Positions 28,014 through 37,980 are shown, numbered from the stretch's first letter. The stretch: DNA of 64,000 nucleotides from Thalassotalea_B piscium_A (GCA_049347715.1 CP186339.1:1364001-1428000); one strand, 5' to 3'. The notes: a model not told the origin generated them from the letters alone. Translations and numbers: made by a program.

Positions 28014-28667
28014 ATGAATTATTATCTCGATATAACCTTATTGCCAGAAGCAGATATAACCCTAGGTTTTATTTGGCAAAAGGTTTACCAACAGGTGCAT
28101 ATTGCCTTAGTTGATAACAAAGTGGGTAAGAACGAGTCTGCTATTGCAGTTAGTTTTCCTCGCTATAGCACTGAAAAAAATAGCGAGGGAGTTTTCCCGC
28201 TTGGAAATCAATTACGACTAATTGCCAACGATGAGAAGCAGTTAACTAAGTTAAATATCGCAAAATGGCTCAATCGTTTAGAAGATTACGTACATATAAA
28301 GTCGATAAAACCAGTGCCAAAAAATGTTACTTATAGCGCTTTTGTTAGGGTGCAAGTAAAAGGAGAGGCGAGAATAGAAAAGGATATGTTAAGTAAAGCA
28401 CAACGTTGGTCTGATAAATCGGGTAAATCTATCGATGTTTGCCTAGCGGAACTTGAAAAAAGTAAACCCAAAGGAAATAACAATCTCCCTTTTATTTGGT
28501 TAGAAAGCCAAGAAACCAAACAACGGAACGCAGGAGGGAGTCGGAAGTTTCCTTTATTTATCAGAAAGGTAGATGTATTGGAACAGCAGGTAGGAACATT
28601 TAATTGTTATGGCTTAAGTATGTGCCATAAGAATAAAGAAAAACTGGTTACTATTCCTCAGTTTTAA
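28014..28667 (+). CDS. csy4: Type I-F Cas6f (Csy4) crRNA endoribonuclease
   Basis: Csy4 cleaves the pre-crRNA at the 3' side of the repeat stem-loop and stays bound to the crRNA 3' handle. It starts MNYYLDITLLPE with catalytic His29 (YQQVHIAL) in the same position as the Pseudomonas enzyme. A basic helix region (RIEKDMLSKAQRW) and a C-terminal segment (RKFPLFIRK...FNCYGLSMC) complete the fold. It has 217 residues, slightly long for the family. GGAGAG lies upstream. It is the last cas gene, and the array leader follows. Confidence 0.95.
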   Translation: MNYYLDITLLPEADITLGFIWQKVYQQVHIALVDNKVGKNESAIAVSFPRYSTEKNSEGVFPLGNQLRLIANDEKQLTKLNIAKWLNRLEDYVHIKSIKPVPKNVTYSAFVRVQVKGEARIEKDMLSKAQRWSDKSGKSIDVCLAELEKSKPKGNNNLPFIWLESQETKQRNAGGSRKFPLFIRKVDVLEQQVGTFNCYGLSMCHKNKEKLVTIPQF

Positions 28668-28796
28668 CCTTTATTTTTTGCTCTTTAAAAATTAGAAATA
28701 AAAACAATAAGTTACACAGAACGATAAAAATAAGGTAAAAGTACATATTTTACCTTAATCAACTGTTGTAACTTGTTTTTTGCGTGATATTCTATT
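28668..28796 (+). promoter_or_regulatory. CRISPR leader
   Basis: 129 bp, AT-rich, between csy4 and the first repeat. The array ends in a degenerate repeat at the far side, which fixes this as the leader end. A perfect 9-bp inverted repeat, AAGGTAAAA (28732-28740) facing TTTTACCTT (28748-28756), lies 41 bp before repeat 1. A weak promoter, TTGTAA-16 bp-TATTCT, lies just before repeat 1. Confidence 0.7.
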
Positions 28797-31700
28797 GTTC
28801 ACTGCCACACAGGCAGCTTAGAAAATTCCTAAGAGATCCGCTTATAACTCCGAAACGTTCACTGCCACACAGGCAGCTTAGAAAGCTCCCGAAACAATGC
28901 GCGTGTCCGTCTGAGTGTTCACTGCCACACAGGCAGCTTAGAAAAGCTTCAACTAATGACGTACCATCCGTTTGAAGTTCACTGCCACACAGGCAGCTTA
29001 GAAAATATCATATTTAGTTAAGACCTGTTTAGTCTTGTTCACTGCCACACAGGCAGCTTAGAAACCGAATTGTTCGAGAAAATCTAAGGTTTTATCGTTC
29101 ACTGCCACACAGGCAGCTTAGAAATTTACGAGGGGACATTAGGTCCCCTTTTTTATGTTCACTGCCACACAGGCAGCTTAGAAAATATAGCCATCAACCA
29201 GAATTATCAAACCATTGTTCACTGCCACACAGGCAGCTTAGAAATCGCACGTCTTTACGCGCTTTCGTGGCCGCTTGTTCACTGCCACACAGGCAGCTTA
29301 GAAAGTTCTCATGGTAAATCATCGCCTCAATTACACGTTCACTGCCACACAGGCAGCTTAGAAATATACTCTCAGCTGTTCCATTAGCACCTATAGGTTC
29401 ACTGCCACACAGGCAGCTTAGAAATACAAAAAGAGGGGAACCTTAAGCCCCCCTCCGTTCACTGCCACACAGGCAGCTTAGAAATCGGCGGCCTTCTGGG
29501 ACGCTTTGAACCCATTGTTCACTGCCACACAGGCAGCTTAGAAATGAAATTCTGGCGCCCACATCGTTAATACCTGGTTCACTGCCACACAGGCAGCTTA
29601 GAAATTTTTGGGGTCGATTACGACGGCGGTAAAACGGTTCACTGCCACACAGGCAGCTTAGAAACTGAAGATATCCCGTTATATGTTCATATTGATGTTC
29701 ACTGCCACACAGGCAGCTTAGAAAAGTAAGAGCTGTCTAATTCGTACTCTCCTACGGTTCACTGCCACACAGGCAGCTTAGAAATGCATTGGACTCATTA
29801 ATGTTCTGCACTGTTCGTTCACTGCCACACAGGCAGCTTAGAAAACTTGGTGACATATGAATCTTCCACCTTTCGTGTTCACTGCCACACAGGCAGCTTA
29901 GAAAAGTAGTGATGTTTCCATCAAGCAGCTCCAAGTGTTCACTGCCACACAGGCAGCTCCAAGTGTTCACTGCCACACAGGCAGCTTAGAAAAGCAACAG
30001 GTAATAGCTCTACCGATGCAAAACGTTCACTGCCACACAGGCAGCTTAGAAACGCTATTTCTGCCGCCGTTTCCGTTTCAATATGTTCACTGCCACACAG
30101 GCAGCTTAGAAATTGGATGTTTGACGGTTTAAATGCTTCAAGCAGTTCACTGCCACAGAGGCAGCTTAGAAATTAATTATGTCCGAAGCTTGGCACTTAT
30201 GGTTGTTCACTGCCACACAGGCAGCTTAGAAATTTGGAGCGGAGGCCGCCGTCTCGTTATTACCGTTCACTGCCACACAGGCAGCTTAGAAATTTCGCTT
30301 GTTTATGCACTGTTGCGCGTTTGTGTTCACTGCCACACAGGCAGCTTAGAAAGCAATGCGGGCACGTTAAATGCCCTAAAATCTGTTCACTGCCACACAG
30401 GCAGCTTAGAAAGTTGCCAAAAGTACATTTGGGTCAGGTTAAATGTTCACTGCCACACAGGCAGCTTAGAAAAAAAAATCGACGTTGCGTTAAATCGTGT
30501 AACTGTTCACTGCCACACAGGCAGCTTAGAAAATAAGATGAAAGTAATCAAACCGATAGACACAGTTCACTGCCACACAGGCAGCTTAGAAAGTGACGAC
30601 TTCGAACTAATCGCGGTCTTAACGGTTCACTGCCACACAGGCAGCTTAGAAATCAAATTCAACTTTTGTGTCAGTGTGTCGAAAGTTCACTGCCACACAG
30701 GCAGCTTAGAAATGACGATATCAACAAGGAAAATCGATTATCTGGTTCACTGCCACACAGGCAGCTTAGAAATATAAAAGCCAAACGCAATCGTTAACCA
30801 AAACGTTCACTGCCACACAGGCAGCTTAGAAAATCATCATTTGAATCACGCGGATACGTATAATGTTCACTGCCACACAGGCAGCTTAGAAATCTATGCG
30901 CGCCATTTATAATGTTTTTCCATTGTTCACTGCCACACAGGCAGCTTAGAAAGTTGAACGTTCGCCTGTCGTTAGTGGTGGAGCGTTCACTGCCACACAG
31001 GCAGCTTAGAAATGATGATATAAATAAAGAGAATCGATTATCTGGTTCACTGCCACACAGGCAGCTTAGAAATAACTGGTTAACTAAGGTTCGTCGATTT
31101 ATTTGTTCACTGCCACACAGGCAGCTTAGAAACTCACGGATTGGCCCGCGAACTCAAACGCGCTGTTCACTGCCACACAGGCAGCTTAGAAAACTAAATT
31201 AAAACAAGGAAGTTACCCGTTTTCGTTCACTGCCACACAGGCAGCTTAGAAACAGTTTCGCCGCCAGTTTCGCCACCAGTTTCGGTTCACTGCCACACAG
31301 GCAGCTTAGAAATCGATGGGAATGAAGGGGGGGTATCATAAAGAGTTCACTGCCACACAGGCAGCTTAGAAAGTGAGCCGTGCCACGTCTTGCACAAGAC
31401 TAAAGTTCACTGCCACACAGGCAGCTTAGAAACTCAATATTACTGGCATTTAACGTACCTTTAAGTTCACTGCCACACAGGCAGCTTAGAAATTTTTCGC
31501 TTGTTAATCTCTATTGACCAATTATGTTCACTGCCACACAGGCAGCTTAGAAACCTCGGGAAAACAGCTTACACCGATTGGGGAAGTTCACTGCCACACA
31601 GGCAGCTTAGAAATATGAAGCGAAACTCTTTGTTAGGTAGTCTTAGTTCACTGCCACACAGGCAGCTTAGAAAGACCAGAAAAAGGCTTAAAAAGGGAAG

Positions 31701-33713
31701 CACAAGTTCACTGCCACACAGGCAGCTTAGAAATTCAGAACACTTGGAATAAGCATAATCTAAACGTTCACTGCCACACAGGCAGCTTAGAAATCAAAAT
31801 CAGCCAACATCAAGCCAGCGTGTAAGTTCACTGCCACACAGGCAGCTTAGAAAACTCCGTCCGCACTTTGAGCCGCCGCACTTACGTTCACTGCCACACA
31901 GGCAGCTTAGAAATAATACAGCGCGACTTTTACGTATCAGTATCGGTTCACTGCCACACAGGCAGCTTAGAAAACCAGTGCAGGTATTGGCATAAACGAA
32001 CAAATGTTCACTGCCACACAGGCAGCTTAGAAAATCATTGACGGTGATGATATTAAAGTGACATAGTTCACTGCCACACAGGCAGCTTAGAAAACACGAT
32101 TTGCATCTTTAGGGCAGTTCATAGCGTTCACTGCCACACAGGCAGCTTAGAAAACTATCAAACAAAACATCACAAAGATAATTAAGTTCACTGCCACACA
32201 GGCAGCTTAGAAACTTATGAATCTGATTACTGTAACGAATTTTGCGTTCACTGCCACACAGGCAGCTTAGAAATAGCACAAGGCGCTCAGGGCGAGATTA
32301 ATTACGTTCACTGCCACACAGGCAGCTTAGAAATATAACATCAATAAACGCAAGATGATGACTAAGTTCACTGCCACACAGGCAGCTTAGAAAGCCTGAG
32401 AAGAAAGGTGAAAAATTCAGGTTATGTTCACTGCCACACAGGCAGCTTAGAAATTATGCGGGTAAATATTTAAAACGGTTATATGGTTCACTGCCACACA
32501 GGCAGCTTAGAAAAACTCCCAAACCTTTTAACATAGTATCATTCATGTTCACTGCCACACAGGCAGCTTAGAAAGCAACACTTCGGTTTAGTGAGTCTGC
32601 CATTGTGTTCACTGCCACACAGGCAGCTTAGAAAGCTGGCAACAGTTAACAGCAAGTGCAACGCTTGTTCACTGCCACACAGGCAGCTTAGAAATGCTGA
32701 TTATTGTCTAACACGTAAACTTGTAAGTTCACTGCCACACAGGCAGCTTAGAAATGTATCGTCGAATGTTGCAGGTTCAGCGGCAAGTTCACTGCCACAC
32801 AGGCAGCTTAGAAAAAGTGCAAGCTCTTGCAATGTAATTACCGCTAGTTCACTGCCACACAGGCAGCTTAGAAAAAGTTGTGGCTTTTCCAAATGCGAGC
32901 CATTATGTTCACTGCCACACAGGCAGCTTAGAAAAGTCCAGTAACGAATAGAGCCGTCAGGATATTGTTCACTGCCACACAGGCAGCTTAGAAAGCAATG
33001 ATGGAAGAACACCCGTACGGTGAAAAGTTCACTGCCACACAGGCAGCTTAGAAAAGTAAACGATTCGCCCTCAAAATTTGCAACAGGTTCACTGCCACAC
33101 AGGCAGCTTAGAAAACCCCCGAATCCCTCGTAAGGTCTGATAGTACGTTCACTGCCACACAGGCAGCTTAGAAATTAAGTGGCATCGTTATGCTGTCCGG
33201 AGCCTCGTTCACTGCCACACAGGCAGCTTAGAAATAGTAGTACATGGCTTAATGAATCCACCGAAGGTTCACTGCCACACAGGCAGCTTAGAAATTCGAG
33301 TGTGGCACCTTCTGCTGCTGCTGTTAGTTCACTGCCACACAGGCAGCTTAGAAACGCTGTATAAATGGTACCCGAGGCCGGACTTGGTTCACTGCCACAC
33401 AGGCAGCTTAGAAAAGTAAGCAAATAGAGCCTAATAGAGTCTTTAAGTTCACTGCCACACAGGCAGCTTAGAAATTTCGCCCGATGTGCATATTGTTCGC
33501 GCTTAAGTTCACTGCCACACAGGCAGCTTAGAAATTTTCGTCATTTGTTTCCGGTTGGGCGTTAATGTTCACTGCCACACAGGCAGCTTAGAAAAATCGA
33601 CAGACGCACAGACAAAGAGAAGTTTGGTTCACTGCCACACAGGCAGCTTAGAAAAAGAATTAAGTTAAATGTTAATACAAATAAATGTTCACTGTCACAC
33701 AGGCACTTAGAAA
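28797..33713 (+). CRISPR. Type I-F CRISPR array, 83 repeats and 81 full spacers
   Basis: The 28-bp repeat starts GTTCACTGCC and ends GGCAGCTTAGAAA, with a CTGCC/GGCAG stem and an ACACA loop that fits Csy4. Spacers are 32 bp, except spacers 46 (31493-31525) and 63 (32514-32546), which are 33. Repeat 20 (29937-29964) is a hybrid left by a 28-bp duplication. Repeat 24 (30145) has one loop substitution (ACAGA). The last repeat (33687-33713) has a C-to-T change and a 1-base deletion, marking the old end. Transcription runs on the plus strand from the leader. Confidence 0.99.
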
Positions 33714-34215
33714 GTTTTTAAACTTTCGAGTAGGGATATGACACTTCCATGATGATCGGCACCCAATTTCGCCATCCTTGGCTCAATGAATAATCAGACG
33801 GAGCATACTCCTAAAGAAACTGATTATCCCCACACAGGCACTTAGAAAGTTTTTAAACTTTCGAGTAGGTATATGACACTTCCATGATGATCGGCACCCA
33901 ATTTCGCCATCCTTGGCTCAATGAATAATCAGACGGAGCATGCTCCTAAAGAAACTGATTATCCCCACACAGGCACTTAGAAAGTTTTTAAACTTTCGAG
34001 TAGGTATATGACACTTCCATGATGATCGGCACCCAATTTCGCCATCCTTGGCTCAATGAATAATCAGACGGAGCATACTCCTAAAGAAACTGATTATCCC
34101 CACACAGGCACTTAGAAAGTTTTTAAACTTTCGAGTAGGTATATGACACTTCCATGATGATCGGCACCCAATTTCGCCATCCTTGGCTCAATGAATAATC
34201 AGATGGAGCATGCGC
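33696..34215. repeat. 135-bp tandem repeat built on a degenerate CRISPR repeat
   Basis: Four head-to-tail copies start at 33696, 33831, 33966 and 34101 (exact period 135 bp); the last is cut short near 34215. Each begins with the 3' part of the degenerate terminal CRISPR repeat (CACACAGGCACTTAGAAAG). Copies differ at only a few positions (GGG/GGT at the GAGTAGG site, CATACTCC/CATGCTCC), so the amplification is recent. Each unit also holds AAAGTTTTTAAACTTT, a GGAG-CATR-CTCC hairpin and an outer ATAATCAG/CTGATTAT pair. On the minus strand a short coding-like run (SQGWRNWVPIIMEVSYTYSKV then stop) is present; its origin is unknown. Confidence 0.9.
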
Positions 34216-34458
34216 TTTAGTTTTTCAAAATAGGTGGTTAAATTTTTTATGTAGTGATATTAATGGAATAGGCATGATGAAGTTTATTGATGATAATCAT
34301 TCCTATACACCTTCTTTCCTTATTATTTGTTAAACAAGTGCTGGTAATTATCCAGCAAATAATTAATAAGAGATTGTTGTTCAACAATATTATTTTTTAT
34401 CTGTTTAACGTACTATGTATGATTGTTTGCCTGTTTTTTACTTTTCAATGGTTTGTTC
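34216..34458. other. Non-coding gap between CRISPR trailer and exonuclease gene
   Basis: AT-rich sequence with no supported gene. It presumably contains the promoter of the downstream exonuclease. No ribosome site supports the short frames seen in it. Confidence 0.4.
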
Positions 34459-35070
34459 ATGAACGCTAACACATTAATTATTCTCGATTTTGAAACTACT
34501 GGGTTATCACCTGACAAAGGTGATAGAGCCATTGAGATAGGGGCAATAAAGTTGGAAAATGGTGAGGTAACCGGTCGCTTTCAAGAGTTAATGAACCCTG
34601 GAAAACGTATTAATGGCTTTATTGAAAACTATACGGGTATTACCAACCAAATGTTAAGTACTGCATCGCCTTGCCGTGATGTAATGGGGCGTTTTGCTGA
34701 TTTTATTCAAGGCTATAATTTGGTGGCGCATAATGCGTCATTTGATAAGCGGTTTTTAGACGGAGAGTTAAGTCGAATATCAAGTGGTTATGATGGTCAA
34801 TTTTCATGTTCACTTCTTGTTTCAAGGCGATTATACCCAACAGCACCTAATTATAAGTTAGGAACGTTAATCAATTATAAAGGTATTGCGTCGAACGGTA
34901 GTTTTCATAGGGCTTTATATGATGCTGAAATGACGGCAAAACTTTGGTTGGCTATGCTTGAAGATCTGCGTCAACAGGTTGGGGTTAATGACATTCCTTT
35001 TTCATTCATTCAAAAGCTAGCTAAAACACCAAAAGCTCAAGTGAATAAGCTTTTGGTTAATTACCGATAA
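34459..35070 (+). CDS. DnaQ-like DEDDh 3'-5' exonuclease
   Basis: A stand-alone exonuclease domain of 203 residues. The ExoI motif is LDFETTGLSP (Asp and Glu ligands). ExoII is LVAHNASFDKRF. ExoIII is HRALYDAEMTAKLW with the catalytic His and Asp. It resembles the proofreading domain of PolC or DnaQ but lacks a polymerase-binding tail. ATG 34459 (MNANTLIILDFETTG) is preferred over the upstream frame extension. It lies next to the trailer end of the CRISPR array. DEDDh exonucleases are known to trim prespacers in some systems, but adjacency here may be chance. Confidence 0.88.
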   Translation: MNANTLIILDFETTGLSPDKGDRAIEIGAIKLENGEVTGRFQELMNPGKRINGFIENYTGITNQMLSTASPCRDVMGRFADFIQGYNLVAHNASFDKRFLDGELSRISSGYDGQFSCSLLVSRRLYPTAPNYKLGTLINYKGIASNGSFHRALYDAEMTAKLWLAMLEDLRQQVGVNDIPFSFIQKLAKTPKAQVNKLLVNYR

Positions 35071-35110
35071 TGAATCTCTATGTTAGTGAGCAGGCGCTTT
35101 TGTTGAGTTA

Positions 35111-35647
35111 TTATTTTCTAAGCTTGTGAGTAGCATGGGCTAAAACAATTGCGCCGGCGGTAGACACATTAAGGGAATTTCCCATGCCAAACATAGGAAT
35201 ATGTATATGTTGATGGCTTAATGTTAATGCAGCTTCACTCACGCCTTTTCGTTCATTCCCCAATACTAAAGCACATGGTGAGGGGTAAGCCACATCTTGA
35301 TAACTCTTAGATTGATGACACAATTCTACGCTAAAAACAGTATAGCCATCATTTATTAATGTTTGTAGGCTGTTAGTTGTTTTATCGCTATATTCAATAT
35401 TTACCCATTTGGCTTCATTTCGTGAGGCTTTTTTTAATTTTTTATCAGAAATGGTTAACTCACCACAAACTATTATTTTTTCGATAGCAAACGCATCAGC
35501 TAAACGGATGAATGAGCCAATATTGTAACTGTTAGTGACGTTATCTAATACTAATACCAAAGGGCTTTTAGTTTGTTTTAAATAGTCATTTCGAGTTGGT
35601 TTGGTTTTTCTAATTTCTTCCTTGCTGAGCTGTATTTTTGAATGCAT
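35111..35647 (-). CDS. TrmH/SpoU-family RNA 2'-O-methyltransferase
   Basis: A SPOUT methyltransferase of 178 residues. Motif 1 is LVLDNVTNSYNIGSFIRLADAF, motif 2 is PCALVLGNERKGVS, and motif 3 is HIPMFGMGNSLNVSTAGAIVL, which forms the knotted SAM site. It should modify a ribose in tRNA or rRNA; the target cannot be read. It is convergent with the exonuclease gene, with a 40-bp gap. Confidence 0.9.
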   Translation of the reverse strand: MHSKIQLSKEEIRKTKPTRNDYLKQTKSPLVLVLDNVTNSYNIGSFIRLADAFAIEKIIVCGELTISDKKLKKASRNEAKWVNIEYSDKTTNSLQTLINDGYTVFSVELCHQSKSYQDVAYPSPCALVLGNERKGVSEAALTLSHQHIHIPMFGMGNSLNVSTAGAIVLAHATHKLRK

Positions 35648-35813
35648 AAGTTTTCACTTGTTAGTTGCCGTTAACCCTAGTTTTTGCTGCTGTGTAGTTT
35701 TGTTCTTATACGAACGGCTATAGTCTTGTAGATTAATTCAATACATTAGGAAAATAAGGTTTTATTTATAAAAAGATATTGTTATCTAATGAATAGACAG
35801 GTGTTAAATCATA

Positions 35814-35984
35814 TTAGTCTTTTTTGTTGATGGTTATTTCTATGTTTTTACTATTTCCTGCGAACCATTTTTGAAGATAAATACTACCAATTACTGGTGG
35901 CATGCCATCTTCTGGTACTTCTTTATATCTAATGCTATTTTTATTTTGTTTTTCAAAGGTTAATTGTATTTTCTTTTCAGACAT
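35814..35984 (-). CDS. Small conserved-looking hypothetical protein
   Basis: A 56-residue protein starting MSEKKIQLTFEKQNKNSIRY and containing EDGMPPVIGSIYLQKWF. I do not recognise the family. The start at 35984 is chosen because AAGG lies 9 bp upstream on the minus strand; an in-frame ATG at 36035 would add 17 residues. The composition looks like a real soluble protein, possibly of two beta-strands. There is no operon partner. Confidence 0.6.
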   Translation of the reverse strand: MSEKKIQLTFEKQNKNSIRYKEVPEDGMPPVIGSIYLQKWFAGNSKNIEITINKKD

Positions 35985-36132
35985 TGATCTTGCCTTATCT
36001 ATTTGGGCTGACGTAATTATCGGCCTATTATTCACTTGAACGAATAAGCTGTAAAGGCAAAGATTGGCATCTCATCATTTATAAAAAAATATCTAGGTAC
36101 GCGTTATAAATGAATAAAAGATATCGTTGCAT

Positions 36133-37050
36133 TTAGGGAGTGTTTTTATTGGTTACTTTTGCTGTTTCGCGGGTGACAAAATAACAAATGAGTGAACCAA
36201 GTGTAACCAAAATAACACCTTGCCAAAATGATGCACTTAAAGTGATAGAAAGGTACATTGACGAAATTATGGTAGAAAATACTGGGGTAAAATACGACAT
36301 GGTGCCCAACAACATCAGGTTACCGCCGATAATAGCTTTATTCCATAAAGCATAACCGCTACCCACTACTACGCCCGCCAACAAAACTGTAAATGTGGCA
36401 TTTAATGAAAACGTTAATTTGGGTTCATTGCTAGTTAAGTATTGAAGCCATAATGTTATTGCCGTTGCTGTAAAAAAAAGAGTAATAGCATTTTTACCAT
36501 TGCTAAGTTTTTGAGTAACTACGCAATAAATCGCCCAAATAAATGCAGCTGAAAAAGCCATTAAGTAGGTAAGGGGGTTATCGGCAACATTACTCATTAA
36601 CGCCGACAAAGACACTTGGTTATCGCCTGTAATACACCAAGCAACGCCAATAAAAGCAATTAATATACTAGGATAAACCCAAAAACTGACTTTTTTTTGT
36701 CCCAAGGTCACGGTGAGTAATATTGTCAGGGCTGGCCATAAATAGTTAATTACTGCCATTTCCATGGCTTGATGACGGTTATTAGCCATACCTAACGATA
36801 GAGCAAGGCATACTTCATAGGCTACAAATAAAAGGGTGCCTATAATTAGGTAACGAGGTGAAAAGTCTTTAAGTGTTGGTTTTCCCATCACTAACAATAA
36901 AAAGAGGGCACTCACAGTATACATCAGTGCTGCGCCACCAATAGGACTAAAGATTTCTGATACATCTCGTACAAGAGCGACAAGGCAGCTCCATAGCAAT
37001 ATAGCTGCTATGCCAAAAAGTGTATATTTATGCTTAGTTAAAAAGTGCAT
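36133..37050 (-). CDS. yddG: EamA-family exporter, YddG-like
   Basis: A drug/metabolite transporter with about ten membrane helices, 305 residues. Blocks such as VAYEVCLALSLGMANNRHQAMEMAVINYLWP and SGYALWNKAIIGGNLMLLGTMSYFTPV are typical of YddG, an exporter of aromatic amino acids. The start is ATG 37050, with AGGTGA just upstream; a GTG at 37068 is the alternative. The substrate is inferred from family resemblance. Confidence 0.82.
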   Translation of the reverse strand: MHFLTKHKYTLFGIAAILLWSCLVALVRDVSEIFSPIGGAALMYTVSALFLLLVMGKPTLKDFSPRYLIIGTLLFVAYEVCLALSLGMANNRHQAMEMAVINYLWPALTILLTVTLGQKKVSFWVYPSILIAFIGVAWCITGDNQVSLSALMSNVADNPLTYLMAFSAAFIWAIYCVVTQKLSNGKNAITLFFTATAITLWLQYLTSNEPKLTFSLNATFTVLLAGVVVGSGYALWNKAIIGGNLMLLGTMSYFTPVFSTIISSMYLSITLSASFWQGVILVTLGSLICYFVTRETAKVTNKNTP

Positions 37051-37338
37051 GGTCACCTGAAATACCACTAAAAATTTTAGGGCGCTAAAGTACCAGTATT
37101 CTATTCATTACACAATTTATCAGCACGATAAATGATAGGTTTTATCACTTGATACCTTATTGAATATGATAATCTATTGGCAATTAAAGGAAGAATAATA
37201 AAAAATGTTAATGAGTTACTTGTTTATTCGCTAATGAGTGAATAAGCTATTTTAATTTTATTTGCCGCCATATCATCGCCTTTATTGAAGGCATGGGCTT
37301 AATATCAGCAATCTAACTAATCACGTAAAGTAGGTATT

Positions 37339-37980
37339 ATGACTTTATCAAATAAAGTTTATGCACTAATGCTATTGACGCTGTTTATTATTCTTTGGGT
37401 GGGGTTAGCGATAAACCCTTTATCTCGTGACGACTGGTTATTAGAAAATATAATACCTATGATCTCTTTAGTATGCTTAATTGCTACTTATCATCGTATG
37501 TCATTTAGTAAGTTATCTTATTTCGTTATTTTTCTTTTTCTTTGTTTGCATACATTAGGATCACATTATACTTATTCCCAAGTTCCCTATGATAAATGGG
37601 TGTTTGCGCTTACGGGTGGTTCATTAGATGCGTTCATGGGATGGGAGCGTAATCAATTTGACCGTCTCGTACATTTTTTATATGGCTTATTATTACTGTA
37701 TCCCGTTAAAGAATTAGTCATAAGAACTACGCAAGTAAAACGTGGAATGGCTTATTTTGTGGCGGTGCTGATTATTATGTCAACATCTATGCTATACGAA
37801 TTTATTGAATGGGGGGCGGCTGAGTTTTTTGGCGGTGATTTGGGGGTTTCTTATCTAGGCACCCAAGGTGATGTATGGGATGCACATAAAGATATGTTAT
37901 TAGCCAGTATTGGCGCTGTAATTTCGGCTTCTTATTTTTACTGGCGATTTCGTAGGAACGCATTAGGCACATTAAAGTAA
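37339..37980 (+). CDS. DUF2238/YjdF-type integral membrane protein
   Basis: A 213-residue protein with about six membrane helices. The conserved part, FDRLVHFLYGLLLLYPVKEL and MSTSMLYEFIEWGAAEFFGGDLGVSYLGTQGDVWDAHKDM, matches the DUF2238 (YjdF) family, whose function is unknown. GTAGG lies upstream of the ATG. The stop codon directly abuts the stop codon of the convergent LysR gene, with no spacer. Confidence 0.85.
   Translation: MTLSNKVYALMLLTLFIILWVGLAINPLSRDDWLLENIIPMISLVCLIATYHRMSFSKLSYFVIFLFLCLHTLGSHYTYSQVPYDKWVFALTGGSLDAFMGWERNQFDRLVHFLYGLLLLYPVKELVIRTTQVKRGMAYFVAVLIIMSTSMLYEFIEWGAAEFFGGDLGVSYLGTQGDVWDAHKDMLLASIGAVISASYFYWRFRRNALGTLK

Noticed and set aside
20005..28667. Tn7-like transposon-encoded I-F3 system
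   Set aside because: cas1 and a full cas2-3 with nuclease and helicase motifs are present, and there are no tnsABC/tniQ genes. This is a canonical I-F locus.
28784..33423. Many ORFs on both strands reading SLPHRQLRK, VHCHTGSLE or FLSCLCGSE
   Set aside because: These are translations of the CRISPR repeat. They have 20-residue periodicity and no independent coding signal.
28797..33713. Self-targeting spacers against genes in this window
   Set aside because: I saw no spacer matching the rest of the window by eye, but the check was not exhaustive.
33696..34215. Integron attC sites
   Set aside because: The units are regular tandem copies and lack attC core sites and cassette ORFs. They derive from the CRISPR terminus.
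34287..34469. Small hydrophobic ORF upstream of the exonuclease
   Set aside because: No ribosome site, AT-rich composition and overlap with the exonuclease start suggest chance.
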